Shown piece by piece: positions 15,171 through 19,494 of a stretch of DNA of 19,494 bases (within the stretch, counting starts at the first letter, position 1; each line of letters opens with the position of its first letter). The position numbers and the translations under genes were made by a program. The stretch spans positions 1-19,494 of the forward strand of contig DMYW01000054.1 in assembly GCA_003482455.1 (NCBI GenBank), in the 5' to 3' direction. Origin of the DNA: Rheinheimera sp. (GTDB lineage Bacteria > Pseudomonadota > Gammaproteobacteria > Enterobacterales > Alteromonadaceae). Below the pieces are notes generated by a model. The model did not search any database. It saw nothing but the letters and a program-made list of their open reading frames with translations, and had not been told where the DNA came from.

Positions 15171-15935
15171 ATGCGATTGCTTTTATTCGGCTTTTTGGCC
15201 ACATCTGCCGCAGCAGCTACGCATCCATCACAACTGAAATTTGTGCTGTATTACCCGCAAGTTCCGCCATACATGTATACCAATTTGGACAGCGAGCAGG
15301 TCGATGGAGTTGTGCCACAGCTACTTGCAGAGTTCTTTGCCCAGCAGCACATCAGTATCAAGTATGTGATCGACAATCGTAAGGGCGCAGAGTTTCGACT
15401 GTACCAAGGTGATGTCGATGCCATGCTGATGGCTGCAAGCTGGGCGCAGTATCCTGACAAGTTGATTTTTTCCGCCCCTTTGCTGGAACATCGCGACTAC
15501 TTATATAGCTTGCAGCCATTTAAGGACTCAATTCCTATTGAAAAACAGCTAAATAACGCCAGCATTTGTACACGGCAATATTATGTGTACGAGGCATTAG
15601 AGCCCTATTTTGCGCTCGGCGCGAAGCGCGTTGATGCTTCAAGTGAACAAGCGCAGATGCGCATGCTGATCAGTGGACGCTGCGACTATGCCTACATGAA
15701 TGAGCACGTATCTAGCTGGTTGCAGTACAGTCAATTCCCGTCAATTCGCATCTACCATTCGAAACAGAGTTTTGGTCACGTCGGTTTGACAGTCGCTTTT
15801 CATCCTAAGTGGGCTGACATTCTGCCGGCATTGAATAGCTACTTACAGCAGCAACAAACAAGCGGTCGTCTACAGCGAGTTCTACAACAAGAATTGCAAA
15901 AAAAAGGCCGGTTTACACCGGCCCCTGAATCCTAA
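15171..15935 (+). CDS. Solitary periplasmic solute-binding protein (family 3 type, transporter substrate-binding domain)
   Basis: A 254-residue secreted protein with a signal peptide (1-16, AAAA end). The two-lobed binding fold is indicated by LKFVLYYPQVPPYMYTN (22-38), DGVVPQLLAEFF (45-56), LYQGDVDAMLMAASW (77-91) and SGRCDYAYMNEH (168-179), the typical hinge and lobe-2 pattern. C133 and C171 may form a disulfide. No permease or ATPase gene is adjacent, so it may be an orphan sensor or cooperate with transporters elsewhere. The ligand is probably a polar amino acid or similar small molecule, by family only. GAGG lies 10 nt before the ATG. The final codons (about 244-251, KKGRFTPA) are also the terminator of the convergent chemoreceptor gene. 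Confidence 0.82.
   Translation: MRLLLFGFLATSAAAATHPSQLKFVLYYPQVPPYMYTNLDSEQVDGVVPQLLAEFFAQQHISIKYVIDNRKGAEFRLYQGDVDAMLMAASWAQYPDKLIFSAPLLEHRDYLYSLQPFKDSIPIEKQLNNASICTRQYYVYEALEPYFALGAKRVDASSEQAQMRMLISGRCDYAYMNEHVSSWLQYSQFPSIRIYHSKQSFGHVGLTVAFHPKWADILPALNSYLQQQQTSGRLQRVLQQELQKKGRFTPAPES
15898..15923 (-). terminator. Terminator of the chemoreceptor gene, embedded in the convergent coding sequence
   Basis: Minus-strand GGCCGGT-GTAA-ACCGGCC (15923-15917 with 15912-15906), then eight T residues (15905-15898). It is 35 nt beyond the chemoreceptor stop codon, and all of it lies inside the last codons of the plus-strand binding-protein gene. Confidence 0.88.
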
Positions 15936-15957
15936 AAGCAACAGACACTCAGCTGCA

Positions 15958-17991
15958 TTAGATTTTAAACTGCCCCACAACTTGGTTCAGACTAGATGCT
16001 GACGTATCCAGTTGATGTGCTTCACCAATCAGCGCCTGCGCATGTTGCGCCGTGTTATCGACCAACCCAGTGATCACATGCAAGCTGCGGTTAATGTCAT
16101 CCGCAACCACAGTTTGCTGGCCTGTCGCCACCGCGATTTGGCTACTTTGTTGTTGCACTACCAGAATCGCATCAGTGATCTCTGCCAAAGCCACCTGCAT
16201 ACCACGGGCACGTTCAGCGCTGACTTCAGTTTGAGCGCGACCACGTTGCATCACATCTTCTGCGTGTTTAGCAATCTGTTGCAGCTTCTCGACCATTCGG
16301 CGAATATCATCGGTGCTTTCACGTGTACGTCCAGCCAACGAACGAACTTCATCGGCAACCACCGCAAAACCGCGACCTTGTTCACCGGCACGTGCAGCTT
16401 CAATTGCGGCATTTAATGCAAGCAAGTTGGTTTGCTCGGCGATCCCTTTAATCACATCGACCACGGTGCCGATGCTTTCTGACTCTTTCGCCAAGCCAAT
16501 TACCACTTCCACCGCAGCCAACATTGATCGATCCAACTCGTTCATGTCATTGACGGCTTTGCTGGATAGCTCAGAGCCTTGTTTACTGCGTTGCTCTGCT
16601 GCAACCGCCGCTTCCGAGGTTGAATGGGCATTACGAGAGATCTCTTGCACTGTCATTGCCATTTCAGTGACTGCTGCAGATACAGAATCGATTTGCGCTT
16701 TTTCGTGTTGGATCTCTTGGTTGGTTAAAGCAACCACTTGGTTGAGATGGATACTAGACGATTGTACCGACTCTGCTTGTTGTTGAGTTTTCACCAACGA
16801 ACCACGCAGCTTGGATACGAACGTGTTGAAGTGATGGGCCAATTTGCCGACTTCATCTTGGCTATCAATATCGATTTTCCGCGTCAAATCACCATCACCA
16901 CTGGCGATGTCGCGCATGGCATGTGTCAAATCGACTAAAGGGCGGGTGATTAACGACGAGCTAAACAAGATGGCGAACAAGGTGACCGCCAGAATCAGCA
17001 GCGCCCCCAATAATGTGTATTGGATCGCATCATTAATTGGATCTGTAATCAGATGTGCTGGAATTAACACCCCCACCAACCAGTCCATCTTGGGAAACTC
17101 TTGTTTGACCGGCTGATAAGCGACGTAGTAGGTCTCACCTTTAAACTGCATCGTTTCAAAACCACTAAGACCACGGACGGCGGCATCGGCGACTTTGGCA
17201 AAACCTTGGTTATCTTCGTTCTTGTCCAAGTCTGCGATAGGATCATTGGCTTTGACGTCAATACCGCCTTGTGTTGAAAAGTGCACGACCTGCCCTTTGC
17301 TGTCGAGCAGAAACGGAATACCCGCCCCTTGGTAACGGATCTTCTCTACTTTTTCACCCACTCGGTTGATATGTAAATCGAGACCACCAACCCCTAATAA
17401 CGTGCCATCTGGTAAGTAGATAGGGCCTTCGACAACCGCAGATACAATGCCGGTTGTAAAGTCTGCAGATGGTGAGCCAACAAAGAAACGATTGTGTTTC
17501 ATGGTCTCGATATACCAAGGGCGTTGCGTCGCAAAATAGCCTTTGGTGACATCGCCGGCGTCAGGGCCTTCTTTATCGACACCAGTGCGCGAATCTTCTC
17601 GGAAATACTCGGCACTGCTGGTTAAAGCGAAAAACGCTGACAGGATATTTTCGTCACGGCCGCTAATGGATTTAAAGGTATTATTGATGTCGCTATAGCC
17701 AGGCACTTGTTCTAGCTCAGTGCCCCGACCTGGGTATTCTTTAAACCAACGTTGGAATTGTGGTGCCAACAAAAATGTTTGCGCCACTTGAGCATACTCG
17801 GTAAAGAATTGCCCAACTGACGCCGCTTCACGACTCATTTGCGCGCGGACTTCGGTTTCAACTTGTTGTTGTTTAAGTTCTGCAACTTGATCAACGACAA
17901 TGGCAGAAGCTATCGCTAGCAATGCAGCTGTCGAACCACCGACCATTAATAAGATTTTTTTTCTGATTGATGTTATTTTTTTGTAAAACAT
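15958..17991 (-). CDS. Methyl-accepting chemotaxis protein with dCache sensor domain
   Basis: A 677-residue inner-membrane receptor that relays ligand binding to CheA/CheW. TM1 is near 13-33, a periplasmic dCache domain spans about 40-325, TM2 about 327-347, HAMP about 349-400, and then the methyl-accepting coiled coil. The hairpin tip has EQTNLLALNAAIEAARAGEQ and GRGFAVVADEVRSLAGRT. In the sensor, YFATQRPWY (152-160) gives Y-x4-R-x-WY, and GGLDLHI supplies an Asp, close to the amino-acid-binding dCache motif. The Tyr expected in the following PY element is a Ser here (SPSAD). I prefer ATG 17991 (MFYKKITSIRKK); an in-frame ATG at 18018 adds nine residues. No C-terminal CheR-tethering pentapeptide is seen. 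It converges on the binding-protein gene. Confidence 0.93.
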   Translation of the reverse strand: MFYKKITSIRKKILLMVGGSTAALLAIASAIVVDQVAELKQQQVETEVRAQMSREAASVGQFFTEYAQVAQTFLLAPQFQRWFKEYPGRGTELEQVPGYSDINNTFKSISGRDENILSAFFALTSSAEYFREDSRTGVDKEGPDAGDVTKGYFATQRPWYIETMKHNRFFVGSPSADFTTGIVSAVVEGPIYLPDGTLLGVGGLDLHINRVGEKVEKIRYQGAGIPFLLDSKGQVVHFSTQGGIDVKANDPIADLDKNEDNQGFAKVADAAVRGLSGFETMQFKGETYYVAYQPVKQEFPKMDWLVGVLIPAHLITDPINDAIQYTLLGALLILAVTLFAILFSSSLITRPLVDLTHAMRDIASGDGDLTRKIDIDSQDEVGKLAHHFNTFVSKLRGSLVKTQQQAESVQSSSIHLNQVVALTNQEIQHEKAQIDSVSAAVTEMAMTVQEISRNAHSTSEAAVAAEQRSKQGSELSSKAVNDMNELDRSMLAAVEVVIGLAKESESIGTVVDVIKGIAEQTNLLALNAAIEAARAGEQGRGFAVVADEVRSLAGRTRESTDDIRRMVEKLQQIAKHAEDVMQRGRAQTEVSAERARGMQVALAEITDAILVVQQQSSQIAVATGQQTVVADDINRSLHVITGLVDNTAQHAQALIGEAHQLDTSASSLNQVVGQFKI

Positions 17992-18249
17992 AGGACCCCC
18001 GAACTTCGGAAGCCTCATGTAATCATATGCGGATCAAGAAATCCAGCTCTCTAAACCTATGTTCTATAGTCACTTATCGAAAGGTTTCAAAGTTTAACGT
18101 AGCTTTGCACCTAAATTGGGCGCAACGTGCTGCCTTATTCATCTTTCTGCCTTTAGAGCTGACCATAAACGAAGAACATTGCGCTCTTCTGGTGCATATT
18201 TTTTTAATGAATACTGCTAGTCGCAACAATAAAAAATGGCGAGTGTGCT

Positions 18250-18297
18250 GATGTGAGGTAGTGGTGATGTGAGGTAGTGGTCATATGAGGTAGTGCC
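18250..18297. repeat. Three tandem 16-bp repeats
   Basis: GATGTGAGGTAGTGGT occurs twice, identical, at 18250-18265 and 18266-18281. A third unit, CATATGAGGTAGTGCC, at 18282-18297 differs at four positions. The shared core is ATGAGGTAGTG / TGTGAGGTAGTG. The units are directly abutting. Confidence 0.9.
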
Positions 18298-18298
18298 G

Positions 18299-18342
18299 TT
18301 TGGAGGCGACCATGTGGTTCGCACTGATTTCACGCCTCCAAA
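18299..18342. repeat. 10-bp perfect inverted repeat (stem-loop)
   Basis: TTTGGAGGCG (18299-18308) and CGCCTCCAAA (18333-18342) are exact reverse complements around a 24-nt centre. It begins one base after the tandem repeats and ends directly at the tRNA-derived fragment. Confidence 0.85.
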
Positions 18343-18357
18343 GGACGCGGGAGGATT
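18343..18357 (-). other. 15-bp copy of the tRNA-Arg 3' end
   Basis: GGACGCGGGAGGATT is identical to 18508-18522, the 3' acceptor strand plus the adjoining T-arm strand of the first tRNA-Arg. Similarity stops abruptly after it. It could be a decayed tRNA copy or an old attachment-site remnant. Confidence 0.6.
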
Positions 18358-18475
18358 GCAGCGGGCTCTGCCAGCAGCCCAGCGCTCGTTCGGTCAGCGG
18401 CGCCGACACTTCGCACCTTTTAGCGGTTCTCAACGCCCGAGTCGCTTACTGCGTCATATCAACTAATTTTGGATA

Positions 18476-18501
18476 CAAAAAAACCTGCACTAAGCAGGTT
18501 T
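18476..18501 (-). terminator. Terminator of the tRNA operon
   Basis: Minus-strand AAACCTGC-TTAGT-GCAGGTTT followed by a T-run, starting 3 nt after the last tRNA-Arg CCA. Confidence 0.92.
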
Positions 18502-18503
18502 AA

Positions 18504-18580
18504 TGGCGGACGCGGGAGGATTCGAACCTCCGACCGCTCGGTTCGTAGCCGAGTACTCTATCCAGCTGAGCTACGCGTCC
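18504..18580 (-). tRNA. tRNA-Arg (anticodon ACG), copy closest to the terminator
   Basis: The 77-nt gene includes an encoded CCA. Acceptor GGACGCG pairs with CGCGTCC and the discriminator is G. The anticodon stem CTCGG/CCGAG frames loop CTACGAA with anticodon ACG (18546-18544), read as ICG for CGU, CGC and CGA codons. The T-arm is GGAGG-TTCGAAT-CCTCC. It is identical to the other two Arg copies and is preceded by an internal terminator, so it may be expressed at a lower level or rely on readthrough. Confidence 0.98.
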
Positions 18581-18621
18581 GGAGAGTATGCCTTGCGGCA
18601 GGTCTTGCAAATTTTAGAGAC

Positions 18622-18645
18622 AAAAAAACCTGCCTTCGCAGGTTT
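18622..18645 (-). terminator. Internal terminator-like hairpin between two tRNA-Arg genes
   Basis: Minus-strand AAACCTGC-GAAG-GCAGGTTT then five further T residues. The stem arms are identical to those of the operon-end terminator (18476-18501) and only the loop differs. Confidence 0.85.
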
Positions 18646-18648
18646 AGA

Positions 18649-18725
18649 TGGCGGACGCGGGAGGATTCGAACCTCCGACCGCTCGGTTCGTAGCCGAGTA
18701 CTCTATCCAGCTGAGCTACGCGTCC
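18649..18725 (-). tRNA. tRNA-Arg (anticodon ACG), middle copy
   Basis: Identical 77-nt sequence to the flanking Arg copies, CCA encoded. Its 5' spacer shares the 17-bp block tgccttgcggcaggtct with the spacer before the last copy (18735-18751 and 18589-18605). On the transcript this block folds as TGCC-GCAA-GGCA. The shared block shows that the tRNA and its spacer were duplicated together. Confidence 0.98.
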
Positions 18726-18802
18726 GGATTGAGTTGCCTTGCGGCAGGTCTCTCAGTATTCGGTCTGCACCGTCGACATAAACAACACTATTTTACTTCG
18801 GA

Positions 18803-18879
18803 TGGCGGACGCGGGAGGATTCGAACCTCCGACCGCTCGGTTCGTAGCCGAGTACTCTATCCAGCTGAGCTACGCGTCC
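18803..18879 (-). tRNA. tRNA-Arg (anticodon ACG), copy nearest tRNA-Ser
   Basis: Identical 77-nt sequence, CCA encoded, only 14 nt after the tRNA-Ser CCA end, so the two are processed from one precursor. The 77-nt spacer that follows has no terminator. Confidence 0.98.
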
Positions 18880-18893
18880 ATTCCGAGGCAAAA

Positions 18894-18984
18894 TGGCGGA
18901 GAAGGAGGGATTCGAACCCTCGATACCCTTTTGAGGTATACACCCTTAGCAGGGGTGCGCCTTCAGCCTCTCGGCCACTTCTCC
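18894..18984 (-). tRNA. serV: tRNA-Ser (anticodon GCT)
   Basis: A 91-nt type II tRNA with encoded CCA and the long variable arm typical of Ser. Acceptor GGAGAAG pairs with CTTCTCC. The anticodon stem CACCC/GGGTG frames CTGCTAA with GCT (18950-18948), reading AGC and AGU. The T-arm is GAGGG-TTCGAAT-CCCTC. It is the first gene of the operon, about 12 nt after the predicted start. The order csrA, tRNA-Ser(GCU), several tRNA-Arg(ACG) matches E. coli csrA-serV-argVYZQ. Confidence 0.98.
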
Positions 18985-19003
18985 GCGCTACGTTGCGGTG
19001 CGT

Positions 19004-19031
19004 ATATTAAAGTCTTGGCAAAATAAGTCAA
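19004..19031 (-). promoter_or_regulatory. Promoter of the tRNA operon
   Basis: Minus-strand TTGACT (19031-19026), a 16-nt spacer and TAATAT (19009-19004), then GC-containing ACGCACCGC in the discriminator region. The short spacer and GC-containing discriminator fit a stable-RNA promoter under stringent control. The latter point is inference. Confidence 0.7.
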
Positions 19032-19125
19032 ACAATTTTTCTAGCTGGAACGTGCGTTTGCCGACCTTTTAAACAATTTGACTATTAAATAACGCAACCG
19101 CAGATTTTTCGTACAATAAAACTTC

Positions 19126-19158
19126 AAAAAACAATAATTTAAGACTTTTAAATTATTG
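19126..19158 (-). terminator. csrA terminator overlapping the stop codon
   Basis: Minus-strand CAATAATTTAA-AAGTC-TTAAATTATTG, an 11-bp AU-rich perfect stem (19158-19148 with 19142-19132), then six T residues. The csrA Gln codon and TAA stop (19158-19153) form the first bases of the stem. Confidence 0.85.
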
Positions 19159-19356
19159 ATCATCATCCGAGCCATAGTGGCCTGGAGTACCTTTTTCTGC
19201 TTGGATCCGCATGTAAATCTCTTCGCGGTGTACAGAAACTTCTTTTGGTGCATTCACACCGATACGAACTTGGTTACCTTTGACACCTAACACAGTGACA
19301 GTGACTTCATCACCGATCATCAATGTCTCACCGACACGACGGGTTAAAATAAGCAT
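19153..19356 (-). CDS. csrA: Carbon storage regulator, RNA-binding protein
   Basis: CsrA binds GGA-containing hairpins in mRNA leaders and so controls carbon storage, motility and biofilm exopolysaccharide translation. The 67-residue protein is identical in pattern to the E. coli one over the first 48 residues (MLILTRRVGETLMIGDEV, VTVTVLGVKGNQVRIGVNAP, KEVSVHREEIY). It keeps L4 and R44, the RNA-binding residues. It has a longer acidic tail ending GSDDDQ. AAGGAG lies 7 nt before the ATG, and GGA motifs in the leader suggest autoregulation. The tRNA-Ser/Arg operon follows, a conserved order. Confidence 0.98.
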   Translation of the reverse strand: MLILTRRVGETLMIGDEVTVTVLGVKGNQVRIGVNAPKEVSVHREEIYMRIQAEKGTPGHYGSDDDQ

Positions 19357-19364
19357 GTATCTGC

Positions 19365-19419
19365 TCCTTCTGATAGATTCCAGCTAACTACTCGACGCCT
19401 AGCTTGCACCAACGCGTCC
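19365..19419 (-). promoter_or_regulatory. csrA leader with three GGA motifs (candidate CsrA autoregulation)
   Basis: On the minus strand GGA occurs at 19419-19417, 19381-19379 and 19367-19365. The last lies in the ribosome binding site AAGGAG. E. coli CsrA represses its own translation through similar sites. Confidence 0.5.
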
Positions 19420-19428
19420 ATGTTGCTA

Positions 19429-19458
19429 ATGATAACTCAGCATTCAACTGAATGAAAA
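19429..19458 (-). promoter_or_regulatory. Possible sigma70 promoter for csrA
   Basis: Minus-strand TTTTCA (19458-19453), an 18-nt spacer and TATCAT (19434-19429; five of six). Start near 19422, leader about 65 nt containing all three GGA motifs. csrA genes often have several promoters, and others may lie beyond the window. Confidence 0.35.
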
Positions 19459-19494
19459 CAAAGCGAATTAATTATCGCCAATCAACATCTGATG

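Larger units (their letters stand above)
18019..18503. other. Non-coding region between the chemoreceptor gene and the tRNA operon
   Basis: No convincing gene on either strand. The left part (18019-18240) is AT-rich and should hold the chemoreceptor promoter, but I could not place one. The middle carries three tandem 16-bp repeats and a 10-bp inverted repeat. The part from about 18340 is more GC-rich and starts with a copy of the tRNA-Arg 3' end. The right end is the tRNA terminator. A 74-codon plus-strand frame at 18027-18251 has no ribosome binding site and no family resemblance. Confidence 0.7.

Noticed and set aside
18074..18104. Sigma28 flagellar promoter for the chemoreceptor gene (minus-strand TAAACTTT and TTCGATAA).
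   Set aside because: The boxes resemble the consensus, but the spacing is about 7 nt instead of about 11, so the pair cannot work as a standard promoter.
18027..18251. Small plus-strand gene of 74 codons before the tandem repeats.
   Set aside because: No ribosome binding site, no recognisable family or amphipathic pattern, and it crosses the expected chemoreceptor promoter region.
18250..18297. The repeat core TGAGGTAGT matches the 5' nine bases of let-7 microRNA.
   Set aside because: Nine bases match by chance easily, and bacteria have no microRNA pathway.
18250..18297. CRISPR array.
   Set aside because: Units are 16 bp, abut without spacers, number only three, and no cas genes are present.
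18504..19026. Several plus-strand reading frames through the tRNA cluster giving repeats such as GGFEPPTARFVAEYS.
   Set aside because: These are translations of antisense tRNA-Arg sequence, a common false annotation.

Overview
The window is chromosomal DNA from a gammaproteobacterium, most likely of the Alteromonadales/Chromatiales type (Rheinheimera- or Alishewanella-like). The evidence is gammaproteobacterial-type DapB, DnaK/DnaJ, LuxS and CsrA sequences, the csrA / tRNA-Ser(GCU) / tRNA-Arg(ACG) arrangement also found in Escherichia coli, and dapB-carA adjacency. The genus is an inference from protein character, not a database result. Most genes are on the minus strand. Plus-strand genes are the NhaC antiporter, luxS and a periplasmic binding protein.

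Left region (1-7124). The 5' end of carA (UUG start) lies downstream of dapB, and a hairpin with a U-tract sits just before the carA ribosome binding site. Next come a two-gene sugar-salvage unit (sugar-phosphate nucleotidyltransferase plus NahK-like kinase), a YqhD-type aldehyde reductase, a divergent NhaC-family Na+/H+ antiporter with a near-consensus sigma70 promoter, and an M48 lipoprotein protease. This block separates dnaJ from dapB, which are neighbours in many relatives.

Centre (7204-11074). dnaK and dnaJ form the heat-shock operon, with a good sigma32 promoter. luxS (AI-2 synthase) is divergent from dnaK.

Exopolysaccharide region (11167-14947). A compact minus-strand operon encodes an outer-membrane beta-barrel, a short Wza-like polysaccharide export protein (OPX) and a Wzc-like co-polymerase/kinase. 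Both junctions are TGATG stop/start overlaps. The set looks like a split-translocon Wzx/Wzy-type export machine with no glycosyltransferases, flippase or polymerase beside it.

Sensing region (15171-18018). A solitary periplasmic solute-binding protein converges on a dCache chemoreceptor. The receptor's terminator lies inside the last codons of the binding-protein gene.

Right end (18019-19494). A non-coding stretch carries 16-bp tandem repeats, a 10-bp inverted repeat and a 15-bp copy of the tRNA-Arg 3' end. It is followed by the tRNA operon Ser(GCU)-Arg(ACG)x3 and csrA. The csrA leader has three GGA motifs, as expected for autoregulation.

Most of the window is core housekeeping sequence. 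The parts most worth a second look are the export operon, the two leader terminators placed directly before ribosome binding sites, the terminator inside a convergent coding sequence, and the repeat/tRNA-fragment region.
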